Notes under the pieces: generated by a model | The model's input: only the letters and a program-made list of their open reading frames with translations | Database searches by the model: none | What the model was told of the DNA's origin: nothing | Translations under genes and position numbers: made by a program | NCBI RefSeq assembly: GCF_033436665.1 | Contig: NZ_JAWQFO010000001.1 | Span: 434,001 to 498,000, forward strand | Direction of reading: 5' to 3' | From: JAWQFO01 sp033436665 | Lineage (GTDB): Bacteria > Pseudomonadota > Alphaproteobacteria > Rhodobacterales > Rhodobacteraceae | DNA length: 64,000 nt | In this document: piece after piece, positions 36,353 through 45,899 of the stretch | How positions within the stretch are numbered: the first letter of the stretch is position 1 | How the letters are laid out: every line of letters starts with the position of its first letter

Positions 36353-37138
36353 TCAGTATCCAAGCGCGTCCTTGACGCGGTCGAGCGCGGCTTCGAGCAG
36401 TTCGGGACTGGCCTGCGCGGCCTCCAGAGCCGACGTCAGCGTCTGCTTCTGCACATCGTCGAGCGTCGAGCCTTCGATGATCTCGCGCGCGCGGTCCATG
36501 TCGAAATTGTCGACGGTCAGAGCCTCGGGGGCCTCCGCCGCGTCGGGATCGGTCGTTTCGGCCACTTCCGGCGCTTCGGCGTCCGAACCGGCGGTCACGC
36601 CGTCGGCCTCGGCGTCGGTGTCGGGCGCGAGACGTTCGGAATCGACCGCTTCCTCGGCGGCTTCGCCCGGCGTCGCCTCGAGGTTCTCTGCCGCATCCTG
36701 CAGGTCATCCGCAGCGCCTTCCAGCGCCTCCTGCGTTTCCTCGGCAGCGTCGGTCACCGCTTCACCGGCAGCAGTCGCAGCCTCGCTTGCAGCCTCTGCT
36801 GCGTCTCCGGCCGCCTCTTCGGTTGCTGCCGCCGCGTCTTCCGCGGCCTCTTCGGTCGCAGTGCCCGCATCCTCGGCAGCTTCTTCGGTTGCGGCAGCCG
36901 CGTCCTCCGCGGCCTGCTCGGTCTCGGCGGCCGCCTCTTCGGCGGCTTCCTCGGTGGCCGCCGCGGCGTCCTCGGCAGCCTCTTCGGTCTCGGCGGCGGT
37001 TTCCTCTGCCGCGGTTTCGCTGTCGGTCGCCGCGTCCGAGGCTTCGTCGACCGCTTCCTGTGGCGTCTGCCCGGTGAAGAGCAGGTAGGCGCCGAAAGCG
37101 ACTACGACCGCGACAATGATCCAGATGACGTTTTTCAT
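36353..37138 (-). CDS. Membrane-anchored Ala/Glu-rich protein with tandem 11-residue repeats
   Basis: The 261-residue protein starts with one membrane helix (VIWIIVAVVVAFGAYLLF, residues 4-21). Residues 43-152 are about ten tandem 11-residue units close to AAEDAAAATEE, followed by an acidic linker (about 165-215) and a small folded-looking C-terminal domain (DNFDMDRAREIIEGSTLDDV, 217-236) that resembles a helical bundle. Hendecad repeats of this type form long amphipathic or right-handed coiled-coil helices, as in LEA and apolipoprotein-like proteins. With an N-terminal anchor and no cleavage site it would project into the periplasm. I do not recognise a characterised homologue. It is isolated between fpr and infC. 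Confidence 0.8.
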   Translation of the reverse strand: MKNVIWIIVAVVVAFGAYLLFTGQTPQEAVDEASDAATDSETAAEETAAETEEAAEDAAAATEEAAEEAAAETEQAAEDAAAATEEAAEDAGTATEEAAEDAAAATEEAAGDAAEAASEAATAAGEAVTDAAEETQEALEGAADDLQDAAENLEATPGEAAEEAVDSERLAPDTDAEADGVTAGSDAEAPEVAETTDPDAAEAPEALTVDNFDMDRAREIIEGSTLDDVQKQTLTSALEAAQASPELLEAALDRVKDALGY

Positions 37139-37337
37139 GATCCTGTTCCCGAATTAGGCACACGCATCGCGCGTATCGAACCTCTGTATGTCATGACAGA
37201 TGGTCCGCAACCCGGGAAGTGGCAAGGCAAAAATTGTGCCGTATCGGCCTCGAATCGCCTAAGTTGCTGCTTGAAGTGACCCCCTGCCCGGTTTAGCTTG
37301 GCGCCTCAGATTTGTTCACAGAAAAAGGACGACCACC

Positions 37338-37883
37338 ATCGCTCGCAGACCCCACAACGCGCCGCCGACCCGTGACACCGGCCCGCGCGTGAACGACAAG
37401 ATCCGCAGCCCGGAAATCCGTCTTATCGGTGCAAATGGCGAAAACGTCGGGGTCGTGTCCCCGGAGCGCGCACTGGAAATGGCCGAGGACGCCGGGCTCG
37501 ATCTGGTCGAGATCTCTCCGAACGCGAAGCCGCCCGTCTGCAAGATCATGGATTTCGGAAAATACAAGTACGAGACCCAGAAACGCGAAGCCGAAGCGCG
37601 CAAGAAGCAGAAGACGATCGAGATCAAGGAAATCAAGTTCCGCCCGAACACGGATACCAACGATTACGACGTCAAGATGCGCAACGTCTTCAAGTTCCTC
37701 GAGAACGGCGACAAGGTGAAGATCACCCTGCGGTTCCGCGGCCGTGAGATGGCCCACCAGAACCTCGGACGAGAACTGCTCGAGCGCGTCGCCGCCGACA
37801 CCAAGGAGATCGGGCGCGTCGAGAATTTTCCCAAGATGGAAGGCCGCCAGATGGTCATGCTGATTGGCCCGCTGCCCAAGTAA
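37338..37883 (+). CDS. infC: Translation initiation factor IF-3, starting at ATC
   Basis: IF-3 binds the 30S subunit and enforces correct start-codon choice. The 181-residue protein has the N-domain (VNDKIRSPEIRLIGANGENV), the basic linker and the C-domain (IKFRPNTDTNDYDVKMRN, KITLRFRGREM). The first in-frame GTG (37389) would cut off the conserved ARRPHNAPPTRDTGPR segment. The codon at 37338 is ATC, preceded by AAGGA with an eight-base gap, and it begins exactly where alphaproteobacterial IF-3 proteins begin. Rare start codons (ATT/ATC/ATA) are the known basis of infC autoregulation, since IF-3 rejects them. A terminator follows immediately. Confidence 0.93.
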   Translation: MARRPHNAPPTRDTGPRVNDKIRSPEIRLIGANGENVGVVSPERALEMAEDAGLDLVEISPNAKPPVCKIMDFGKYKYETQKREAEARKKQKTIEIKEIKFRPNTDTNDYDVKMRNVFKFLENGDKVKITLRFRGREMAHQNLGRELLERVAADTKEIGRVENFPKMEGRQMVMLIGPLPK

Positions 37884-37907
37884 GCGGGCAGGTCTGGTCA
37901 AACGCGA

Positions 37908-37935
37908 ACGCCTCCGAATTCCGGAGGCGTTTTTC
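37908..37935 (+). terminator. Intrinsic terminator of infC
   Basis: ACGCCTCCG (37908-37916) and CGGAGGCGT (37922-37930) pair perfectly around AATTC and are followed by TTTTC, 25 bases after the infC stop. So infC is not co-transcribed with rpmI/rplT here. Confidence 0.88.
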
Positions 37936-37991
37936 TTTGGCGAGAAGGAAAGGGCCGGCGGTGGAAGCCGGCCCGGCTCGTTCTGCCGCCC

Positions 37992-39734
37992 TCAGGCGTC
38001 GGTCTGGCGCAGCAGACCGGTGATGTTGCGCACCACGGCGCGCCGGTTGCGCACTTCGGCATCCTCGGTCCGCACTTTCAGATCGCTCTCGCCGTAGCCC
38101 TGCACGATCATGTTCTCGGCCGGCACGTCGAAATACTCGGTCAGGGCCAGCGCCATCGACTCCGCGCGCCGGTCCGACAGCGCGAGGTTGTAGGCCGCAT
38201 CGCCCACCGCGTCCGTGTGCCCCTCGACCAGCACGACCGTCCGCGGGTTCGCCGCGATCAGCTCGCGCAGCGCCTCGCCGATCCGCGCAAGGCTTTCTGC
38301 CTGCCGCGGCTCGATGGCGGCCGAACCGGTCGCAAACCGCACAGAGTCGAGCTCGATCTCGGGCGCCAGATCGCGCACCGCCGAAATCTGCCGCACCTGC
38401 CGCAGCGAAAAGCTGCGCCCGGTCTCCTGGATGCGTGCGGCTTCCAGGGCGCGTCGCAGCGCGTCTTCGTCCGTGGCACTGACGCTGCCTTGCGGCCGCG
38501 CCTGCGGCAGTTCCGAAGTCACCACGTCGACCTCACCTTGGGTATCGTCGAACAGCACGACGGCCTCGCCCTCGGGCGTGATCAGCGTCCGACTAAGCAA
38601 CGAACCGTCATAGTCGCGGATGGTGATCACCTGCGAGCCGTCCGGCTGGTTGACGATGGTCCGCGTCGAGCCGTCCGAGAAGGTTTCGGTCCGCATCTCG
38701 TTGCCCGGACGGCGCAGCAGCGCATCGTCGTTCTTGAGCACGTATAGCTCACCGTCACGGTCCACGACGACGCGGTCGTCGGCGGCACTGACCACCTCGT
38801 CGCCGTTGTTGAGAATGCTGCCGACGGCATAGGCGCCAAGCCCGGCGATCAGCGCCTGCTCGAGATAGCTCAGACCGTCATCGTCGTCGCCGCCGTCATC
38901 ACTGTCGCGGTTGGCTTCGGCGCGCCGGTCCTTGCGCAGATCGCTCTTGAAATCCTCGCTGCTCTTGCGGGTGTTCTTCTCGGTCAGCTTCTCGGTCTTG
39001 ACCTTGGCGTCCTTGCTGTCGCCCTCCGCCGCGGCGGCAGCCGCAGCCTTGCGCTTGCGCTTCTTGGCCTCGGCGCGGCGCTCCTTCTTGAGCTTTGCCT
39101 TCTCCTCGGCCGACATCTTGCTGCCGTCTGTCGCCTTAGGTTCGGCATCGCGTGCCTGCGCCTGCTTCTGCTCCTTCGACTCTCCGCTAGTGTTCTCCGA
39201 TTTGGCCGCGGTCGACGTGGTCTCGGATGACTTGGCATCGGAAGACTCCGCCTGGAGCGATTTCTTGTCGTCCTGAGACGCTTGGGCCGCCTGCGCGTCG
39301 TCGCCTTGGGCACTCTCCGCGGGTTTGTCCTGCGCGGCAGCCTGTTGCTCCTCGGCTTTCTTCTCAGCCCGGGCCTCCTGCTTTTCTGCCTTCTTCTCGG
39401 CGCGGGCCTCTTTTTTCTCCGCCTTTTTCTCGGCGCGGGACTGCTTCTCTTCGGCCTTGTCCTCGGCGGTCTCCGACGCGCCCGTCGCGGCCTCGACCGC
39501 GTCGCCCAACTCGTCCGTCGCTTCGGTCGCTGCGGCCTCGAGCCGCTTGCTGACCTTCTTGTACTGCTTCTCCCCCTTCACGACGCGGCCGTTTTCGAGC
39601 GCGCAGGGGAAGACCCGCTTGTCGGCGTCCGCCAGGCAGGCCGCGGCTTCCGCTTGTGCCGATGCGATACCCGCGGGAAGGCTCAGCATCAGGCCAAGCG
39701 TCAGCGACGTGGTGGATTTCAGAATGCGTTTCAT
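37992..39734 (-). CDS. OmpA-family outer membrane protein with Lys/Ala/Glu-rich repeat region
   Basis: This 580-residue secreted protein begins with a signal peptide (TLGLMLSLPAGIASAQA). Residues about 60-275 are highly charged low complexity; around 98-135 there are three 11-residue units close to RAEKKAEKQEA. A Gly-rich hydrophobic stretch (ALIAGLGAYAVGSIL) near 295 is followed by beta-rich sequence (VVVDRDGELYVLKNDDALL). The C-terminal 110 residues are an OmpA peptidoglycan-binding domain with VRFATGSAAIEP, EGHTDAVGDAAYNLALS near 506 and YGESDLKV. It probably links the outer membrane to the cell wall, the repeat region acting as a long spacer. The combination resembles large OmpA proteins of Rhodobacterales; function is not established. 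Confidence 0.85.
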   Translation of the reverse strand: MKRILKSTTSLTLGLMLSLPAGIASAQAEAAACLADADKRVFPCALENGRVVKGEKQYKKVSKRLEAAATEATDELGDAVEAATGASETAEDKAEEKQSRAEKKAEKKEARAEKKAEKQEARAEKKAEEQQAAAQDKPAESAQGDDAQAAQASQDDKKSLQAESSDAKSSETTSTAAKSENTSGESKEQKQAQARDAEPKATDGSKMSAEEKAKLKKERRAEAKKRKRKAAAAAAAEGDSKDAKVKTEKLTEKNTRKSSEDFKSDLRKDRRAEANRDSDDGGDDDDGLSYLEQALIAGLGAYAVGSILNNGDEVVSAADDRVVVDRDGELYVLKNDDALLRRPGNEMRTETFSDGSTRTIVNQPDGSQVITIRDYDGSLLSRTLITPEGEAVVLFDDTQGEVDVVTSELPQARPQGSVSATDEDALRRALEAARIQETGRSFSLRQVRQISAVRDLAPEIELDSVRFATGSAAIEPRQAESLARIGEALRELIAANPRTVVLVEGHTDAVGDAAYNLALSDRRAESMALALTEYFDVPAENMIVQGYGESDLKVRTEDAEVRNRRAVVRNITGLLRQTDA

Positions 39735-39867
39735 GGCGATGTCCTCGCGATACTTTCTACTCTGCTCGGCGCGGCTGCACCGAAGCGTCGAAAGGACATC
39801 TGCGCGCGTGGCGCCTGTTATGCGATATCAGCCAGACACCCCGCGCACTGGCATCCGATAACCAACG

Positions 39868-39900
39868 GGGCCGCGCATGACAGAACGCCATGCGCGGCCC
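39868..39900 (-). terminator. Hairpin downstream of coxM
   Basis: GGGCCGCGCATG and CATGCGCGGCCC form a perfect 12-pair stem around ACAGAACGC, 31 bases after the coxM stop. No T-run follows on the minus strand. It probably defines the 3' end of the cox-like mRNA. Confidence 0.5.
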
Positions 39901-39930
39901 GATGTTCCGTTGGCGGAAGCGCCGGCTGAC

Positions 39931-40719
39931 CTACTTGGCTGCCGCCACGGCGCGTTTCGTCAGCACGCCGACCAGATGCGCACGGTAGGCGCCGCTGCCG
40001 TGCAGGTCCGATATCATGTTGTCGCCCGACACGCTCAGCCCGTCCACGGCCTCGGGCGCGAAACTGCCCGAAAGCTTCTCCTCCGCCTCGCTCCAGCGGA
40101 ACACGCCGTCGTTCGAGGCCCCGGTCACGGCCACGCGCACGCCCTCGGCGAAGCGCGCGACGAAGACACCCACCAGCGGAAAGCGCGAGGCGGGCTGCGC
40201 GAACTTCTGGTAGTTCGCCGCCTGCGGGATCGGCAGCTTGACGGCGGTGACGATCTCGCCTTCCTCGAGCGCGGTCGTGAACATGCCCTGGAAAAAGTCG
40301 TCGGCCGCGATTTCGCGCCGGTCGGTTACCACCGTCCCGCCCGAGGCCAGCGTCGCCGCCGGATAGCAGGCCGACGGATCGTTGTTGGCAAGGCTGCCGC
40401 CGATGGTGCCGCGGTTGCGCACCGCCGGGTCACCGATCCGCGCGGCCAGCGCCGACAGCGCCGGATAGCTGCCGGCGGTCTCGGCCACGATCGCGGCATG
40501 CGTCGTCCCGCCGCCGATCTTCAGGGCATCGCCCTCCCGGCTGATCCCCTTGATCTCGTCGATGCCGGTAAGCGACACCAGCACCTCGGGGCTCGCCAGG
40601 CGCTGTTTCAGCGTCGGAATCAGCGTCTGCCCGCCGCCCAGGGCCTGCGCCTCTTCACGTCCCAGCGCCTCCACCGCCTCGGCGACGCTCGAAGGCTTGA
40701 CCAGTTCGAAATTGTACAT
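39931..40719 (-). CDS. coxM: FAD-binding medium subunit of a CO-dehydrogenase-like molybdenum hydroxylase (CoxM)
   Basis: The 262-residue subunit carries FAD and passes electrons onward from the 2Fe-2S clusters. The FAD motifs are visible: AQALGGGQTLIP at about 25-36, and the second loop AVRNRGTIGGSLANNDPSA at about 96-114. It is the last gene of an S-L-M operon, 104 bases after coxL; that gap holds a strong palindrome. The S-L-M order is that of form II enzymes, whose in vivo substrate may be CO or another small molecule. Confidence 0.92.
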   Translation of the reverse strand: MYNFELVKPSSVAEAVEALGREEAQALGGGQTLIPTLKQRLASPEVLVSLTGIDEIKGISREGDALKIGGGTTHAAIVAETAGSYPALSALAARIGDPAVRNRGTIGGSLANNDPSACYPAATLASGGTVVTDRREIAADDFFQGMFTTALEEGEIVTAVKLPIPQAANYQKFAQPASRFPLVGVFVARFAEGVRVAVTGASNDGVFRWSEAEEKLSGSFAPEAVDGLSVSGDNMISDLHGSGAYRAHLVGVLTKRAVAAAK

Positions 40720-40787
40720 CTGTAGATCCTTTCCCGAAGGCCCGCGATCCGTCGCGACTGCTGCCTTCTCTGGTTCCTAAATATCCC

Positions 40788-40816
40788 GGGGGTCCGGGGG
40801 CAGCGCCCCCGGGTCC
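40788..40816 (-). repeat. GC-rich palindromic element between coxL and coxM
   Basis: CCGGGGGC (40794-40801) and GCCCCCGG (40805-40812) pair around AGC, extended by flanking GGG and CCC. It is preceded by CTGGTTCCTAAATATCCCG. From memory, elements of this look are scattered in Rhodobacterales genomes between genes; I see one copy here. It may set relative amounts of coxL and coxM mRNA. Confidence 0.5.
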
Positions 40817-40823
40817 CGCCGTC

Positions 40824-43187
40824 TCAGCCCTGCATCGCCGCCCAGACCCGCGCCGGCGACAGCGGCATGTCGATGTGGGTGACGTTCTTGCCGCCAGACT
40901 GCAGCGCGTCCACCACCGCGTTGACCACGGAAGGCGGAGAGCCGATGGCTCCGGCCTCGCCGCAGCCCTTCACGCCCAGCGGGTTGTGTGTGCAGGGGGT
41001 CTGGCACGAGTGATCGACCTGGTAATAGGGCAGATCGTCGGCACGTGGCATGGCGTAGTCCATGTAGCTGGCGCTCACCAGCTGGCCGCTCTCGTCGTAG
41101 GCGCAGTTCTCCAGCAGCGCCTGCCCGATGCCCTGGGCAAGCCCGCCATGCACCTGCCCGGTCACGATCATCGGGTTGATCACGTTGCCGAAGTCGTCCA
41201 CGGCCGTAAATGCCTCTATCGTCACCTTGCCGGTCTCGGGGTCGACTTCGACCTCGCAGGCATAGGCGCCCGACGGATAGGTGAAGTTCGACGGGTCGTA
41301 GAACGCCGTCTCCTCCAGCCCCGGCTCGATATCCTCGAGGGGATAGTTGTGCGGCACGTAGGCCGCGAGCGTCACGTCGCCCCAGGCCACCGACTTGTCG
41401 GTCCCCGCCACGCTGAACGTGCCGTCCTTGAGCTCGATGTCGCCTTCCGAGGCTTCCATCAGGTGCGCCGCGATCTTCTTGCACTTGTTGATGATCTTCT
41501 CGGTCGCCCGCACCATCGCCGACCCGCCGACCGCGATCGAGCGCGAGCCGTAGGTGCCCATGCCCATCGGGGTGTTGGCGGTGTCGCCATGCACGATCTC
41601 GACCATCTCCGCGTCGATCCCGATCATCTCGGCGATCACCTGCGGGAAGGCCGTCTCGTGCCCCTGCCCGTGGCTGTGGCTGCCGGTCATCACCACAAGG
41701 CCCCCGGTTGCGTTGACCCGCACCGTTGCACTTTCGTAAAGCCCCGCCCGCGCACCGAGCTGCCCCACGAGGTTCGAGGGCGCGATGCCGCAGGCCTCGA
41801 TGTAGCAGTTGACGCCGAGCCCGCGCAGCTTGCCGTCAGCTTCCGACTTCTTGCGCCGCGCCTCGAAACCGGCGAGGTCGGCCATCTCCTCGAGCTTGTC
41901 CATCGTCGCCACGTAGTCGCCGGTGTCGTATTCCACCGCGACCGGTGTGGCATAGGGGAACTCGGTGATGAAGTTCTGCCGGCGCAGGGCGATCGGGTCG
42001 AGCCCCAGCTCGCGCGCCGCCTTGTCGATCACCCGTTCCAGCTGGAAGGTCGCCTCGGGCCGCCCTGCGCCGCGGTAGGCGTCGACCGGCACCGTGTTCG
42101 TGAAGACCGCCTTCACGTTCACGTAGATCAGCGGGGTCTTGTAGTTGCCCGCCATCAGCGTCCCGTGCAGCCAAGTCGGCACCGAGGGCGCGAAGGTCGA
42201 CAGGTACGCCCCCATGTTCGCATAGGTCTCGGTGCGGAGCGCGGTGAAGTTGTTGTCACCGTCGAGCGCCAGCTCGATCTTCGTCACGTGGTCGCGCCCG
42301 TGCGCATCCGACATGAAGGCCTCGGACCGGCTCGACGTCCACTTGACGGGACGATTGCAGGCCTTGGCCGCGAAGGTGCAGAAGGCTTCCTCGGCATAGT
42401 GGAAGATCTTGGTGCCAAAGCCGCCTCCCACGTCCGGGGCCACGACGCGAAGCTTGTGCTCGGGAATACCCAGCACGAAGGCGCCCATCAGCAGCCGGAT
42501 CACGTGCGGGTTCTGCGAGGTCGTATAGAGCGTGTGATCGCCGGTGGCGCGGCTGTACTCGCCCACCGCCACGCGCGGCTCCATCGGGTTCGCCACCAGC
42601 CGGTTGTTCTTCAGCTCCAGCGTGGTGACATGCGCGGCCTTCTCGAAGGCCTCGTTTACTGCTTCGCGGTTTTCCTCAACGAACCCCCAGTCGTAGCAGA
42701 GGTTGCTCGAAAGATCGTCGTGCACCTTGGTCGCGCCATCTGCGAGCGCGGCCTTCATGTCGACCACCGCCGGCAGCTCGGAGATATCGACCGAGATCGC
42801 CTCGGCCGCGTCGCGGGCCTGTTCCAGCGTGTCGGCGACCACCGCCGCCACGATCTCGCCGACGTGGCGCACCTTGCCTTGCGCGATTACCGGGTGCGGC
42901 GGCTCCTGCATCGGATCCCCGTGCCGGTCGGTGACCTGCCAGCCGCAGGGCAGCCCGCCCACGCCTTCGAAATCGGCGCCGGTGAAGATCTTGACCACCC
43001 CCGGCATGCCCTCGGCGGCGCTGGTGTCGAGCCCGTCGATGGTGCCATGGGCCACGTCGGAGCGCAGGAAGAAGACATGCGCCTGGCCGTGAATGTTGAT
43101 GTCGTCGGTGTAACGCCCGGCTCCGGTCAGGAACCGCACATCCTCGCGCCGCTTTGTGCTGGCGCCGATGCCTCCGTCTTTCGGCAT
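40824..43187 (-). CDS. coxL: Large catalytic subunit of a form II CO-dehydrogenase-like molybdenum hydroxylase (CoxL)
   Basis: This 787-residue xanthine-oxidase-family subunit binds the molybdenum-cytosine-dinucleotide cofactor. The active-site loop around residue 371 reads AYRGAGR, the signature of form II (form I, the proven CO oxidiser, has AYxCSFR). Other family marks are VVAPDVGGGFGTKIF near 250, and a C-terminal stretch TPCTHNPLGVKGCGEAGAIG with the catalytic Glu of the VGELP-type loop. The order coxS-coxL-coxM also marks form II. CO oxidation cannot be assumed; other aldehydes or heteroaromatic substrates are possible. Confidence 0.93.
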   Translation of the reverse strand: MPKDGGIGASTKRREDVRFLTGAGRYTDDINIHGQAHVFFLRSDVAHGTIDGLDTSAAEGMPGVVKIFTGADFEGVGGLPCGWQVTDRHGDPMQEPPHPVIAQGKVRHVGEIVAAVVADTLEQARDAAEAISVDISELPAVVDMKAALADGATKVHDDLSSNLCYDWGFVEENREAVNEAFEKAAHVTTLELKNNRLVANPMEPRVAVGEYSRATGDHTLYTTSQNPHVIRLLMGAFVLGIPEHKLRVVAPDVGGGFGTKIFHYAEEAFCTFAAKACNRPVKWTSSRSEAFMSDAHGRDHVTKIELALDGDNNFTALRTETYANMGAYLSTFAPSVPTWLHGTLMAGNYKTPLIYVNVKAVFTNTVPVDAYRGAGRPEATFQLERVIDKAARELGLDPIALRRQNFITEFPYATPVAVEYDTGDYVATMDKLEEMADLAGFEARRKKSEADGKLRGLGVNCYIEACGIAPSNLVGQLGARAGLYESATVRVNATGGLVVMTGSHSHGQGHETAFPQVIAEMIGIDAEMVEIVHGDTANTPMGMGTYGSRSIAVGGSAMVRATEKIINKCKKIAAHLMEASEGDIELKDGTFSVAGTDKSVAWGDVTLAAYVPHNYPLEDIEPGLEETAFYDPSNFTYPSGAYACEVEVDPETGKVTIEAFTAVDDFGNVINPMIVTGQVHGGLAQGIGQALLENCAYDESGQLVSASYMDYAMPRADDLPYYQVDHSCQTPCTHNPLGVKGCGEAGAIGSPPSVVNAVVDALQSGGKNVTHIDMPLSPARVWAAMQG

Positions 43188-43235
43188 GTCTTTCCTCCCT
43201 GATGTCCTTTTGCCGCGAGCTGCGGCCTGCCGCTC

Positions 43236-43721
43236 TTACTCGGCGGCGATAGCGCCCACGTCCTGGCCGGATGCGGCCATGATCGCCTTGACGATGTTGT
43301 GATACCCGGTACAGCGGCAGAGGTTGCCCTCGAGGTAGTGCCGCACTTCCGCCTCGGTGGGCTTGGGGTTGTCCTTTAGCAGCGCCGCCGCCGACATCAC
43401 CATCCCCGGCGTGCAAAAACCGCATTGCAGCCCGTGGTGGTCCTGGAACGCCTGCTGGATCGTGTTGAGCGAGCCATCGGAATTCGCCTGGCCTTCGATG
43501 GTGGCCACCTCGGCGCCCTCGGCCTCGGCGGCGAACATCGTGCAGGCCTTGACCGCCGCACCGTTGACATGCACCACGCAGGCTCCGCACTGGCTCGTGT
43601 CGCAGCCGACATGGGTGCCCGTCAGACCCAGTTGATCGCGCAGGAAATGCACCAGCAGCGTCCGGCCTTCCACCTCGCCCGACCGCTCGGTCCCGTTCAC
43701 GGTCATTGTGACCTTCGACAT
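43236..43721 (-). CDS. coxS: 2Fe-2S small subunit of the CO-dehydrogenase-like enzyme (CoxS)
   Basis: The 161-residue subunit carries two [2Fe-2S] clusters. The plant-type cluster ligands are in VGCDTSQCGACVVHVNG (about 41-57) plus a distal Cys, and the second cluster is in QCGFCTPGMV and LCRCTGYHNIV. The ATG at 43721 (MSKVTMTVNG) has GGGAGGATCGG before it; the 34-residue upstream extension is not protein-like. It is the first gene of the S-L-M operon, 48 bases before coxL. Confidence 0.94.
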   Translation of the reverse strand: MSKVTMTVNGTERSGEVEGRTLLVHFLRDQLGLTGTHVGCDTSQCGACVVHVNGAAVKACTMFAAEAEGAEVATIEGQANSDGSLNTIQQAFQDHHGLQCGFCTPGMVMSAAALLKDNPKPTEAEVRHYLEGNLCRCTGYHNIVKAIMAASGQDVGAIAAE

Positions 43722-43850
43722 CCGATCCTCCCTTGAAACTCTTGTCGTTCTTCGCGCGATGTTAACCACGCGGCAGGAAGGATGAGAACCAAAATCTGGC
43801 GCGCGACGGGGAATTGCCACCAAAGTCCAGTCCCGCCGCCCCGGCGCGGG

Positions 43851-44848
43851 TCAACCCTTTCCGCGCCCTGCGCGCGGTTGCGGGCGCGTCGGGATTTCCT
43901 TGAGCAATCCGCCCACACCCATGCCGGAGATGTCCGCGTCGCTGACCGGGATGCCGCACAGCACTCGCGCCAGCACCCAGTCCGCCCCGTTGAGCGCCGG
44001 AGACCGCGCGCACCCCGGCAGACCGATCACCGGTCGCCCGTCGAGATCCCCGAGAAACAATAGGTTGCCGGGGTCGACAGGCATTCCGAACCGCTCGATC
44101 CGCCCGCCGGCCAGACGCAGCGCCGCCGGCGCCACGTCGTCGATGTCGGAGGTGGCCGAGCCGGTCAGGATCAGCGTGAGCCCCGCCTGCCCTTCCTTCA
44201 GGCACTCGGCCAGAGCGGCGGTGTCGTGCGGCACCGTTCGCACATCGCCGAGTGCAAGCCCGAGAGCCTCGACGCGCCCGGAGATCGCCGCGCGCCCCTT
44301 GTCGCCCGCGCCGCCGGGGATTTCCGTGACGATCAGGTCCACGTCCCCGATCACCGGTGCGGCCAGCCGGATGCCCTGCCCCGCAGCGGCGCAGCTCGCG
44401 TCGAGATCGGTTTCCGGCACGGCGTAGGAGATGATCTTGATCGTCGCCACCATCCCGCCCGCGCCCATCTGCTGGAACGGCGGCACCGTGGCCAGCGTGA
44501 TCATCGGATGCACCCGGTTGACCGCTTCCAGCGCCGGAACGTCGAGCACGGCCACCCCCGGCCCCTCCGCCAGCAGGTTCACCCGTCCGGTGAAGGGCTC
44601 GGTGAGGCGGAGACCGGCCGCCGCCGGATCGGGAACAAGGGCTTCGGCCAAACGCCGGGCCGCCGCGTTCTCGTCGACGTCGCTTTCGGCCAGGCGCGCG
44701 ACGATGACCTCGGCGACTCCCGCCGTCTTCAGCGCCACGAGATCCTCAGCGCCGAGCACCCGGCCCTTGCGCAGGCGCTTTCCCTCGACGGCAACGGAAT
44801 GGGCCAGCACGGCACCTTCCGCATCCGCAGTCGCGACGGGTCCGAACC

Positions 44849-44852
<4 letters not shown>
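43851..44852 (-). CDS. Molybdopterin-binding domain protein (MoCF family)
   Basis: This 333-residue protein ends in a MoCF/MogA-type molybdopterin-binding domain (LILTGSATSDIDDVAPAAL, about 228-246, and VIGLPGCARSPALNGADW). The N-terminal half resembles the molybdopterin-binding proteins that sit beside XdhC in alphaproteobacteria. It probably handles or inserts the pterin cofactor for the adjacent Cox-like enzyme. I chose the ATG at 44852, which overlaps the XdhC stop as ATGA and has the natural start MRFGPV; the longer frame is spurious. It follows XdhC and precedes coxS in the direction of transcription, with a 129-base gap. Confidence 0.83.
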
Positions 44853-45817
<965 letters not shown>

Positions 45818-45899
45818 ATCCTCTCTCCTCCGCCCGCACTATGAAACAGGTGCGCGTCGCTGTCTTGCGCAAAACATGCCGTCTTGGCCCCGCGGCCCG

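Noticed and set aside
40875..43202. Open frame of 775 codons opposite coxL
   Set aside because: Antisense shadow of a well-recognised gene, with low-complexity His/Arg/Val composition.
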